NCBI RefSeq assembly: GCF_014268815.2 | Contig: NZ_JABWRE020000001.1 | Span: 3,167,001-3,231,000 of the forward strand | Reading direction: 5' to 3' | DNA: 64,000 nucleotides | DNA from: Pseudomonas urmiensis | Lineage (GTDB): Bacteria; Pseudomonadota; Gammaproteobacteria; Pseudomonadales; Pseudomonadaceae | Part shown: positions 35,421 to 45,542 of the stretch, piece by piece | Numbering within the stretch: position 1 is the first letter of the stretch | Layout of the letters: each line of letters begins with the position of its first letter | Made by a program: the position numbers and the translations under genes | Notes under the pieces: generated by a model | Seen by the model: only the letters and a program-made list of their open reading frames with translations | The model's database searches: none | Told to the model about the DNA's origin: nothing

Positions 35421-36310
35421 CAGTCGCCTCCACCTCCCAGGCGGCTGCCCCAGCCGAGTTTGGTGCGGCAGACCTCGTAGTAATTGTGGTCGAGCGGATG
35501 GATCAGGCGCAGTTTCTGCGGCTTTTTACTCACCGTGATGGTATCGCCCGGGGCGCAGGTGAAGTGGTTCTGGCCATCACAGGACACCTGCGGATAGATC
35601 TGCAGGTCTTGCGAGACGACGATCTTCAGCTCGCTGTTGCCATCGACCACGATCGGCCGCCCCGACAAGGTGTGCGGATACATCGGCACGATGACGATGG
35701 CGTCGAGCTTGGGATGCATGATCGGCCCACCGGCCGACAGGGCGTAGGCGGTGGAGCCGGTCGGGGTGGCGACGATCAGGCCGTCGGCCTTCTGGCTGCA
35801 GACGAACTGCCCGTCGATGTAGATCTCGAACTCGATCATCCGCGTCGACTTGCCGGGGTGCAGCACCACGTCGTTGAGCGCATCGCCCTGGCCGATGGCC
35901 TCGCCGTGGCGACGCACTTCGGCTTGCAGCAAAAAGCGGTTTTCCACCAGGTAATGGCCGTCGAGCACCTCGGCGACCTTGACCTCCAGTTCATCCGGGC
36001 GGATGTCGGTGAGAAAGCCCAGGCTGCCACGGTTGATGCCCAGTACCGGGATGTTGTGCCGGGCCAAGGCGCGGGCGGCGCCCAGCAGACTGCCATCGCC
36101 GCCGACCACGATGACCAGGTCGCAGACCTCGCCGAGCAGTTTGCGCGTGGAGGTCTGCAGGCCGTGGCCGGGCAGCACTTCGGCGATGGTGTCCTCGAGG
36201 ATCACGTGCAGATGGCGGTCGAGGAGGAATTTTTTCAGTCGGCGGATGGTGTCGAGCACCTGGGAGCTGCCAAGGCGGCCGATGATACCGATATTGCGAA
36301 ATTGCTCCAT
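35420..36310 (-). CDS. nadK: NAD kinase
   Basis: Makes NADP from NAD and ATP or polyphosphate. The 296-residue protein carries the kinase signature VVGGDGSLLGAARAL near residues 69-83, the NAD-site ALNDVVLHPG, and the glycine-rich ADGLIVATPTGSTAYALSAGG. It is full length and heads a six-gene leftward operon ending with pepN. A 44-base divergent gap separates it from the DUF1853 gene. Confidence 0.97.
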   Translation of the reverse strand: MEQFRNIGIIGRLGSSQVLDTIRRLKKFLLDRHLHVILEDTIAEVLPGHGLQTSTRKLLGEVCDLVIVVGGDGSLLGAARALARHNIPVLGINRGSLGFLTDIRPDELEVKVAEVLDGHYLVENRFLLQAEVRRHGEAIGQGDALNDVVLHPGKSTRMIEFEIYIDGQFVCSQKADGLIVATPTGSTAYALSAGGPIMHPKLDAIVIVPMYPHTLSGRPIVVDGNSELKIVVSQDLQIYPQVSCDGQNHFTCAPGDTITVSKKPQKLRLIHPLDHNYYEVCRTKLGWGSRLGGGGD

Positions 36311-36354
36311 GGTGCTCCTGCAAGGCTCTGCGGCGGGTAACGATAACGAGGATT

Positions 36355-37344
36355 ATGGGCGAAACGACCGGCCAGCGGCAAACCGGCTATGCTCGCAGGA
36401 TGACGCCGTTCGCCGACCTGAGCGACCTGCCCCGCCAACTGCAGCGCCCACACGTGCGCGATCTGGCCTGGGCGATACTGTCGCCCCCCCTGCTGGACGA
36501 CCCGCCCTGCCCCCAGCGCCACCCGCTGGCGGCCAGTGCCTGGGCCGCGGACCCACAGCGCCTGGCCCACTGGCTGCGGACGCTGGATCGCGACGAGCAC
36601 GCCTTGCGCGACTGGCTGGCGCGGCTCACCAGCCGGCGCCTGGGCCTGTACTACGAAAGTCTTTGGCAATTTGCCCTGAGCCACGCCCCAGGCGTCGAGT
36701 TGCTGGCCGCCAACCTGGCCATCCGCGAGGGCGGACACACGCTTGGCGAGCTGGACATCCTGCTGCGCGACTGCCAAGGCGTGCACCATCTGGAGTTGGC
36801 GATCAAGCTCTACCTCGGCCCGCCTGGGGACGATGGGCATGATCCGGCGCACTGGCTTGGCCCCGGCTGCCACGACCGCCTGGACCTTAAGCTGGCGCAT
36901 CTGCTCGGGCATCAATTGCCGATCTCGGCTCGCCCGCAAAGCCGCGCGATTCTGGCAACGCTGGGGGTGAGCGAGGTGCAGGCGCATCTATGGCTGGGGG
37001 GGTATCTGTTCTACCCAAGCCCTGGGCATACGCAGCCACCGGCAGGCGCCAATGCCCAGCATCTGCGCGGGCGCTGGCTGCATCGGCGGGATTGGATGGC
37101 TTATCGCTCGCGCCTGGCGGACGGCCGTTGGCAGCCCTTGGCCCGGCATGAATGGCTGGCACCGGCGCGCATCGAGCAGCCAGCGTGCTGGACAGCCGAG
37201 CGCTTTGATGGCTGGTTGGCCCAGCTCGATGGCTTTGCTCCGGCGCAGTTGCTGGTCAGGCTGGAGCAAGGTGAGGATGGCGTTTGGCAGGAGGTGGAGC
37301 GGGTGTTTCTGGTGGCTGACAGTTGGCCGCACCTGCCTGATTGA
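36355..37344 (+). CDS. DUF1853 family protein, possibly PD-(D/E)XK-like
   Basis: A 329-residue cytoplasmic protein. YYESLWQFAL (E101), GELDILLRD (E132, D134) and HLELAIKLYLG (E147, K151) occur in the order and spacing of a PD-(D/E)XK nuclease core, though E-x3-K is not the canonical E-x-K. I therefore suggest but do not assert that fold. GAGG five bases before the ATG at 36355 supports that start; an ATG at 36400 (MTPFADLSDLP) is the alternative and may fit the family better. It diverges from nadK. Confidence 0.82.
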   Translation: MGETTGQRQTGYARRMTPFADLSDLPRQLQRPHVRDLAWAILSPPLLDDPPCPQRHPLAASAWAADPQRLAHWLRTLDRDEHALRDWLARLTSRRLGLYYESLWQFALSHAPGVELLAANLAIREGGHTLGELDILLRDCQGVHHLELAIKLYLGPPGDDGHDPAHWLGPGCHDRLDLKLAHLLGHQLPISARPQSRAILATLGVSEVQAHLWLGGYLFYPSPGHTQPPAGANAQHLRGRWLHRRDWMAYRSRLADGRWQPLARHEWLAPARIEQPACWTAERFDGWLAQLDGFAPAQLLVRLEQGEDGVWQEVERVFLVADSWPHLPD

Positions 37345-37350
37345 AGGGTT

Positions 37351-37414
37351 GAGTGGACCGGCCTCATCGCGGGGCAAGCCCGCTCCTACAAGGAACTCAG
37401 CGGCCGGTCCACTC
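37351..37414. repeat. Single REP unit inside a 13-base inverted repeat
   Basis: GAGTGGACCGGCC (37351-37363) and GGCCGGTCCACTC (37402-37414) are exact reverse complements and enclose one REP unit (37365-37389). The stem-loop lies between the convergent DUF1853 and WG-repeat genes and may terminate both. Confidence 0.8.
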
Positions 37415-37433
37415 GACACCCATCTACTGGCTG

Positions 37434-39050
37434 TCAGGACGCATCAGCCACCGGCTCCGCCTGCGGGCAATGCGCCTGCGGATCGGCCGGCCAGAGCACC
37501 TTGCCCTTGCCATCGACCACCTGCTCAGCCCCGCACGGCAGTCGATTGGTGTCGAACACCACACTGCCATCCAGGCGATACAGCGCGCGCAAGCTGCGCA
37601 CGGCATCGTCGCCATTACCCTGCACCTGATAGGCAAAGATCGCCCCACGCGCTTCATCGACTCGCACGTCCTGCCACTTGGCCGGCACCAGCAGCTTGCC
37701 ATCGAGGTTGTACAGCGCGCGGTTGGCGTCGTCCGTGCTGCCTTCGGCAGCGAGCAGATGATGCTGGTCGGCCGTGAGCTTGACCGCCACGAACTGCTCC
37801 GGCTTGATCAACACCTTGCCCTTGGCGTCCATCACACCCACGGTCTGCACCGGACTGTCCATGCCAAAGACCTTGATCGATTTGCTTGGTGACTGGGCCT
37901 CGGAGAAGGCGAAGCGCTCTGACGTGATCACCCCGATCTGCCTGTAGCTGGGCTGGAACACTACCGCGCCTTGGTCCAGGTCGACGGTGCCGTAGGTGGC
38001 CAAAAATGCGCTCTGCAGCTTACCGATGTGATTGAAGCCTGGGCGATGCCCGCTCATGCCAAGCACACCCAGACCTGCATCACCGATCGAGTCGTACTGC
38101 GGCTCGATCAGCCATTTGCCGGTGTGATCGATCATGCCGGCCTTGCCGCGACCTTGTTCGGTGCGGCGCAGCTGCACCATGCCAGCGCTCTTGCCGAAGG
38201 TTTCACAGGTCTCGAAGGTGGCCTGGATGACCACCTTGCCTTGGTAGTCGTGATAACCGCAGGCGCTGTCGTAGGCGGTCTTGAACGCCACCAGCCCGCC
38301 ACCAGGGGTACCCAGCGAGTACTGACCGATCGGGATCAGCAGATTGCCCGCAGCATCGGCCAGCCCCACGCCAGTGACGCCTTCCTTGGCGACCACCAGA
38401 TGCCCATCGGCAGCGCTTTCGATGCTGTCGAACTCAAGTTTCTGCAGCACCTTGCTGGCCAGGTTGTAACCCCAGCTTTGGCCATCGTGTTCAGCCAGCA
38501 CCCAATTGCCGCGCTTGGTGAAATCGTCACGCACCACCATCGAGTCGAACAGTGGTTCGCTGACCTTCTCGCCAGTGACACTGAGGATGCCGCGCTTTTG
38601 GTTGACTTCGTAGACGATGAAATCGTTGTCGCCGCCGACGAAGACATCATCGAAAACTGCTGGCTGGACTTCCTTGCCCTGCTCATCCATGACCCCGACC
38701 TTGCCCTCGCGCACGAAGCCGAAGTAGCCCGGAGTCAGGCTGTACAACTCGTCGGTGAAGTTGGCTTTGAGCACCTGCTTGCCATCGCCACTGGCCAGGT
38801 TCCAGTAACCGTCGCGGCCAAAAATGAAGCTGTCGGCCATGGGTTGGGCGTAGATCGCCTGGTAATCGTTGTCCGGCCCTACGCGCAGCGCACCGGTCTG
38901 GTCGAGCACCGCGCATTGATCGTTGACGCAGACCGGGATGGTCATTGCGCTAATCGGCTTGAGCGCCTCGGGGGTCTGCTGGCAGCCCAGCAGCAGCGTG
39001 GAAAAGGTCGAGTACAGCGCTGCCTTGGCGGCAGTCGGGAGGTGTTTCAT
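37434..39050 (-). CDS. WG-repeat lipoprotein
   Basis: A 538-residue envelope protein. The N-terminus is a lipoprotein signal ending TLLLGC (lipidation at Cys23). The body is built of WG-type beta repeats (GYWNLASGDGKQVL, GKVGVMDEQGKEVQP, KAGMIDHTGKWLIEPQYDSI, QTVGVMDAKGKVLI). Such repeats occur in surface and peptide-binding proteins, but no function is known for this one. It stands alone on its strand. Confidence 0.85.
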   Translation of the reverse strand: MKHLPTAAKAALYSTFSTLLLGCQQTPEALKPISAMTIPVCVNDQCAVLDQTGALRVGPDNDYQAIYAQPMADSFIFGRDGYWNLASGDGKQVLKANFTDELYSLTPGYFGFVREGKVGVMDEQGKEVQPAVFDDVFVGGDNDFIVYEVNQKRGILSVTGEKVSEPLFDSMVVRDDFTKRGNWVLAEHDGQSWGYNLASKVLQKLEFDSIESAADGHLVVAKEGVTGVGLADAAGNLLIPIGQYSLGTPGGGLVAFKTAYDSACGYHDYQGKVVIQATFETCETFGKSAGMVQLRRTEQGRGKAGMIDHTGKWLIEPQYDSIGDAGLGVLGMSGHRPGFNHIGKLQSAFLATYGTVDLDQGAVVFQPSYRQIGVITSERFAFSEAQSPSKSIKVFGMDSPVQTVGVMDAKGKVLIKPEQFVAVKLTADQHHLLAAEGSTDDANRALYNLDGKLLVPAKWQDVRVDEARGAIFAYQVQGNGDDAVRSLRALYRLDGSVVFDTNRLPCGAEQVVDGKGKVLWPADPQAHCPQAEPVADAS

Positions 39051-39244
39051 TTACACAGAATCCTTGTGCGATAGGTGAAGCGGATACGCCAGAGTCAATA
39101 GCTCAGTGCCATCATCCAGTTTGCTATGTCGGCAACGATTACCCGATCTGAAGCAAAGAAATATTCCAGCCAGCGGTTAGAGTTAAGCCAGGTGCCAACA
39201 AGAGCGCCGTTTTCGACCTGATGACCTGAACAAGAGGACCGCCC

Positions 39245-39790
39245 ATGCTGTCATCCACCCCCACGCCACACTACGCACGCCTGTCGATCGCCCTGCACTG
39301 GCTGATGCTGGTGCTGCTGGCAGCCGTGTACGCCTGCATCGAGCTACGCGGCCTGTTCCCCAAGGACAGCGCCGAGCGCAACCTGATGAAAGACCTGCAC
39401 TTCATGCTGGGCCTGACGGTGTTCGTGCTGGTCTGGCTGCGCCTGGCCATGCGCGCGCTGCACCCGGCACCCGCGATCGTGCCCAAGCCCCCGGCCTGGC
39501 AGACGGGCCTTGGCCACCTGGTTCACGCGCTGCTGTACCTGATGATGATCGGCCTGCCGCTGGCCGGCTGGCTGATTCTCAGCGCGGCGGACAAGCCGAT
39601 TCCGTTCTATGGGCTGGAGCTGCCCGCGCTGATTGGCGCCGACCCGGATCAGGCCAAGTTCATCAAGGGCTGGCACGAGCGGATTGGCAGTTGGGGCTAT
39701 TGGCTGATCGGCCTGCATGCCCTGGCCGGGCTGTATCACCACTATGTACGGCGCGACAACACCCTGCTGCGCATGCTGCCCTACAAGTAA
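39245..39790 (+). CDS. Cytochrome b561 (CybB-type)
   Basis: A 181-residue four-helix di-haem membrane protein. Haem-ligand histidines are visible in ARLSIALHWLMLV, LMKDLHFMLGL, LGHLVHALLYL and YWLIGLHALAGLYHHYV. The family exchanges electrons between the quinone pool and periplasmic acceptors such as superoxide. Its 3' end overlaps the convergent desulfhydrase gene by 10 bases. The 194 bases upstream hold its promoter; no clear operator was seen. Confidence 0.94.
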   Translation: MLSSTPTPHYARLSIALHWLMLVLLAAVYACIELRGLFPKDSAERNLMKDLHFMLGLTVFVLVWLRLAMRALHPAPAIVPKPPAWQTGLGHLVHALLYLMMIGLPLAGWLILSAADKPIPFYGLELPALIGADPDQAKFIKGWHERIGSWGYWLIGLHALAGLYHHYVRRDNTLLRMLPYK

Positions 39791-40680
39791 CCGCGGCGGC
39801 CCTGCAGCCCGCCTGTGTGCACGAAGATCAGGCGGCTGCCGGGGGCAAACAAACCTGCCTCGGCGTGCTCACGCAGGGCCAGCAGGGCCTTGCCGGTGTA
39901 CAGGGCTTCGAGCGGCAGGCCGCTGTCGCGCTCGGTTCGCTCGATGAAGGCCAGCAGCTCGGGATCAATGCGGGCAAAGCCGCCACGGCAGGCATCGTGC
40001 AACTGGTAGCCGCTTTCGCCGACCAGGCCTGCGACCGTCTGCGCAACGCCGTGATCAGCGGGCACAGCCAGCGCCCCGTGTACCTGGCGCCTGCCCGCCT
40101 CGGCCAGGACCAGGCCGGCCAAGGTCGTGCCAGTCCCTGCTGCGAGCCACCAGCCATCGTAATCATCCCAGCCTAGCGCACCCAACTGGGCCTGCGCCTG
40201 CTCGACGATAAGCCGGCAGCCCTGCGCGCCTGCCAGGCCACCTCCGCCTTCGGGGATGCACTGCCAGCCTGGATAACGCGCCTGCCACGGCGCCCAGAAC
40301 CCCGGCTCATTGCGCGCGCGGTAGCCGCCATAGCCGAGCCAGTGCAGGTGCATGCCCAGGGCTTGCAGATCGCGCACGGTTGGCGTGTCTTGCGGATGGC
40401 CGCGAAGCAGGCCGGCGGTGGCGAAGCCAAAGCGTTTGCCGGCAGCGGCAAGGGCGTGCAGATGGTTGGAATGGTTGCCGCCGAGGCCGATCAGCCCGGG
40501 GGCTTGGGCGTTTTTAGCCTGGATCAGGTGATCGCGCAGCTTGAACCACTTGTTGCCGCTGATCAGCGGGTCGATCAGGTCCAGGCGCAAGACCGCTGCC
40601 TGGATGCGGGCGTGGTCGAGCCATGGGATTGGCAACGGTTGCAGTGGGGCGATGGGGAGACAGTCGAAATCAGCAATCAT
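39781..40680 (-). CDS. D-cysteine desulfhydrase / ACC deaminase family protein
   Basis: A 299-residue fold-type II PLP enzyme. Lys44 in LISGNKWFKLRDHL should bind PLP, GGNHSNHLHALA (69-72, with Ser71) contacts the substrate carboxylate, and AAGTGTTLAGLVL binds the phosphate. The family breaks down D-cysteine or 1-aminocyclopropane-1-carboxylate; sequence by eye does not decide which. It is about 30 residues shorter than E. coli DcyD. A REP pair lies between its start and the fadH gene. Confidence 0.85.
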   Translation of the reverse strand: MIADFDCLPIAPLQPLPIPWLDHARIQAAVLRLDLIDPLISGNKWFKLRDHLIQAKNAQAPGLIGLGGNHSNHLHALAAAGKRFGFATAGLLRGHPQDTPTVRDLQALGMHLHWLGYGGYRARNEPGFWAPWQARYPGWQCIPEGGGGLAGAQGCRLIVEQAQAQLGALGWDDYDGWWLAAGTGTTLAGLVLAEAGRRQVHGALAVPADHGVAQTVAGLVGESGYQLHDACRGGFARIDPELLAFIERTERDSGLPLEALYTGKALLALREHAEAGLFAPGSRLIFVHTGGLQGRRGYL

Positions 40681-40712
40681 GGCGCGAGTCTATCAGTTGC
40701 CTGGGCCGATGC

Positions 40713-40777
40713 CATCGCGGGGCAAGCCCGCTCCCACAGAGGTTGTGAAGATCCCTGCAAGAGCGGGCTTGCCCCGC
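40713..40777. repeat. REP pair, imperfect
   Basis: One full unit at 40713-40739 (CATCGCGGGGCAAGCCCGCT then CCCACAG) faces a shorter unit at 40761-40777 (GAGCGGGCTTGCCCCGC). The second has lost its outer arm. Confidence 0.8.
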
Positions 40778-40794
40778 TTAGTCAGCCCAGATGC

Positions 40795-42855
<2,061 letters not shown>

Positions 42856-43006
42856 TCACGGTATGCGGGTGCCTCACGTACCATGCGGGCCCCGTCGTTT
42901 ATCTGGTGACGACATTAAACAGCCGTTTGAACCGGCTCAATGATCGAAACTGACAACTTATTGATCCTGCTGCACAGCAGGTCTACCCTAGGACACCTTT
43001 GTTCCG

Positions 43007-44143
43007 ATGGTGCCTGACCGCTTCATGCGCAAACTCCTGGCAAGCGCCCTGGCGCTGGTGATGATCGCCGCCCTGTGTGGCTATGGTTTCTGGACCCTGC
43101 AGCGTCCGGAAGGCCACTACCTCTCCGATTTGCGCATCGAACTGGCGCTCAACCAGGGCGTGCCGGGCGAACACGGCAACCTGCTGGGCGTCGAGCCGCA
43201 GCTCAACCCCAGTGATTACCAGAACCTGCAACGCCTGCACCGCAAGCTGTCGGCCTATCTGCAGCAGGCGCGCGGCCAAGGCTTGATCAATTCGCGCACA
43301 GTGGTCGTGTTGCCAGAACACATCGGCACCTGGTTGTGGGCGCGCGGCGAAAAAAACCAGCTGTACCAGGTCACCCAGCAGCGCGAGGCAGTGCAGTGGC
43401 TGGAGTTGAGCAACCCGCTGCGCTATGGCTTGGCCATGCTCTGGGCCACCGGCGATGATCGCCGCGCCGACGCCCATCTACGGATGAAGGCCGGGCAAAT
43501 GGCCGCCGACTACCAGGCCCTGTTTGGCGGCCTGGCCAAGGAGTTCGGCGTCACCCTGGTGGCGGGCTCGATCGTGTTGCCGGCCCCTTACGTGGAAAAA
43601 GGTGTGCTGTACGCAGGCAACGGCCCGCTGTTCAACAGCAGCCTGGTGTTCGGCAGCAATGGCACCGTGCTCGGTCAGCCACAACTGCAGCAATTCCCCG
43701 ACAGCGAGGTGCGCCGCTACATTCATGACGGTCGCAAGCACCCCCTGCAAGTGATTCAGACCCCCGCAGGCCGGCTTGGCGTGCTGGTGGGCAGCGACAG
43801 TTGGTACCCAGAAAACTACCGCCAGCTGGCTGGGCAGTCGGTGCAGTTGATCGCCAATCCGGTGTTTCTCAGCGGCAAGGGCAGCTGGAGTGCACCTTGG
43901 CGCGGTAACCGCCATCAGGATGCTGCCGCCGACCTGCCGGTGCAGCGCGGCGAGGTCAGCGAGCAGACGGCCTGGCAGCAACTGACCTTGGCCGCCAACG
44001 CTGGCATCACCAGCATGAGCGTATTCCTGCGCGGCCAGTTCTGGGAGCTGGGCGGCGATGGCCAAGGTTTTGCCAACCATGCTGGCGAGCAGCTGGCCGG
44101 CAGCCAGCACCCTGGTGCGCGCTTGCTCAACCTGTGGTTGTGA
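43007..44143 (+). CDS. Membrane-anchored nitrilase-fold protein lacking the catalytic cysteine
   Basis: A 378-residue protein with one N-terminal membrane segment (LLASALALVMIAALCGYGFW) and a carbon-nitrogen hydrolase domain. Glu104 in VVVLPEHIGTW matches the catalytic glutamate. The nucleophile segment, usually ICYDxxFPE, reads VGSDSWYPE at 261-269, so cysteine is replaced by Gly262 while the flanking D, P and E remain. The usual lysine after the beta strand is also not evident (LGQPQLQQF). It is likely a pseudoenzyme or works by another mechanism. The ATG at 43025 is an alternative start. The AraC gene follows after 3 bases. Confidence 0.82.
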   Translation: MVPDRFMRKLLASALALVMIAALCGYGFWTLQRPEGHYLSDLRIELALNQGVPGEHGNLLGVEPQLNPSDYQNLQRLHRKLSAYLQQARGQGLINSRTVVVLPEHIGTWLWARGEKNQLYQVTQQREAVQWLELSNPLRYGLAMLWATGDDRRADAHLRMKAGQMAADYQALFGGLAKEFGVTLVAGSIVLPAPYVEKGVLYAGNGPLFNSSLVFGSNGTVLGQPQLQQFPDSEVRRYIHDGRKHPLQVIQTPAGRLGVLVGSDSWYPENYRQLAGQSVQLIANPVFLSGKGSWSAPWRGNRHQDAAADLPVQRGEVSEQTAWQQLTLAANAGITSMSVFLRGQFWELGGDGQGFANHAGEQLAGSQHPGARLLNLWL

Positions 44144-44146
44144 CCG

Positions 44147-45187
44147 ATGCCGCGCCCCCGCGTACGCCTGGGTGACCTTTCGGTAGGTTTCGTCCAGCCG
44201 CTGGCCGAGGCATTGCGCCAGTCAGGCCACGACCCGCTGCCGCTGCTGCAACGCTATGGGCTGGATGCGGCGCGCGTTGCCGAGCCCTGCGCACGCCTGT
44301 CGATCCCGCGCTACATGCACCTGGGGCATGCCGCCATCGAGCTCAGTGGCGATCCAGCACTGGGCCTGCGCATGGGGCAACTGAGCCGCCTGGCCCAGGC
44401 GGGCCTGGCTGGCGTCACTGCGGCCCAGGCACCCAGCGTAGGTGAAGCTGCGCGTACCTTGCTGCGCTACGAGCCGCTGTATGCGGCCAACTATCGCGGC
44501 CGCTCGCTGTTCATCGAGGACGCTCAGGGTGCCTGGCTGCGCTTCTACTCGATCAGCCCCTACAACGGCTACAACCGCTTCGTGGTCGACTCGCTGCTGG
44601 CCGGCTGGCTGGCCCAGCTGGGTCAGTTGGCAGGCATACAGGTGTTAGCCGAGCGCATGGACATCGAATTCGATGCCCCGCACTATGCAAGCCAGTACCA
44701 AGCCCTGTGCAGCAACAACGTGCAGTTCGGCGCGGCGCACAATCAATTGCGCCTGAGCCGAGAAACGCTGTCGCTGGTCAATCCCCAGCACTGCCCCAGC
44801 ACCTGGCAGCACCTGTTACAGCTGTGCGAGGCAGAACTCGCCCAGCGTACCCGTGTGCGTAGCCTTGGCGAGCGCATTACCCATCTGCTCGGGCCATTGC
44901 TCAATGGCGGCCGGGAACCTGACCTGGAAGAGGTGGCGCAGCATCTGGAACTGCCAACCTGGACCTTGCGGCGCAAGCTGGCCGAAGAAGGCACGCGGTT
45001 TCGCAACCTGCTCAACGACACGCGGCGCGACTTGGCCGAGACCTATATCCGCGACACGGAACTGGCCTTTGGCGAGATCGCCTATCTGTTGGGGTTTGCC
45101 TCGGCTGAGGCCTTCCAGCGCGCATTCAAGCGTTGGACGGGCCTGACGCCGGGAGAGTTTCGCCGCAATCAGCGGCGCACCGGCTAG
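44147..45187 (+). CDS. AraC-family transcriptional regulator (arabinose-binding-domain type)
   Basis: A 346-residue regulator with an N-terminal ligand domain of the OruR/ArgR-like type (DPALGLRMGQ, GYNRFVVDSLLAGW) and a C-terminal double helix-turn-helix (LEEVAQHLELPTWTLRRKLA; FGEIAYLLGFASAEAFQRAF, then KRWTGLTPGEFR). It is co-transcribed with the nitrilase-fold gene and diverges from fadH, which are the natural target candidates. Its stop overlaps the stop of a convergent 28-residue ORF. Confidence 0.92.
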   Translation: MPRPRVRLGDLSVGFVQPLAEALRQSGHDPLPLLQRYGLDAARVAEPCARLSIPRYMHLGHAAIELSGDPALGLRMGQLSRLAQAGLAGVTAAQAPSVGEAARTLLRYEPLYAANYRGRSLFIEDAQGAWLRFYSISPYNGYNRFVVDSLLAGWLAQLGQLAGIQVLAERMDIEFDAPHYASQYQALCSNNVQFGAAHNQLRLSRETLSLVNPQHCPSTWQHLLQLCEAELAQRTRVRSLGERITHLLGPLLNGGREPDLEEVAQHLELPTWTLRRKLAEEGTRFRNLLNDTRRDLAETYIRDTELAFGEIAYLLGFASAEAFQRAFKRWTGLTPGEFRRNQRRTG

Positions 45188-45270
45188 AGCTCGGTGGCGT
45201 CGTCGGTAGGTTCCGGGATGTCCAGTTCGTAGGCCTGGAATTCGAGCAGTTCTTCTTGATAATCGTCCAT
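45184..45270 (-). CDS. 28-residue acidic microprotein
   Basis: A short frame starting MDDYQEELLEFQAYELD and ending DDATEL. It is strongly acidic (about ten D/E in 28) with an amphipathic leading helix, and codon choice resembles neighbouring genes. AGGA lies nine bases before the ATG at 45270. The stop overlaps the AraC stop tail to tail by two bases. I have the impression that similar tiny ORFs occur in other pseudomonads but cannot verify it. Function unknown. Confidence 0.55.
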   Translation of the reverse strand: MDDYQEELLEFQAYELDIPEPTDDATEL

Positions 45271-45425
45271 CGCCCTACGTCCTCTTCACTCATGATTTGT
45301 TTGGTGTCCAGGCCAAGCTAAGCCGGCCGGATGAACCATTGATGACAGTCTTATGAGTGGTAAACGTAGCAGGGGTTCGACACGTTATCAGGGGCAAGCT
45401 GTAACAGAAGTTTATGCGCTAGCAG

Positions 45426-45526
45426 CGCCGGCCTTTTCGCGGGCAAGCCCGCTCCCACAGGTACCGCGCTGGCTTCGAACTCAACGGGGTGCCTGTGGGA
45501 GCGGGCTTGCCCGCGAAGAGGCCGGC
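45426..45526. repeat. REP pair with long arms
   Basis: Arms at 45426-45461 and 45492-45526 are reverse complements apart from one or two bases; both include GCCGGCC next to the REP core TTCGCGGGCAAGCCCGCT. It sits 17 bases past the DUF2242 stop. Confidence 0.88.
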
Positions 45527-45542
45527 ACCGCCCCGTGATCAA

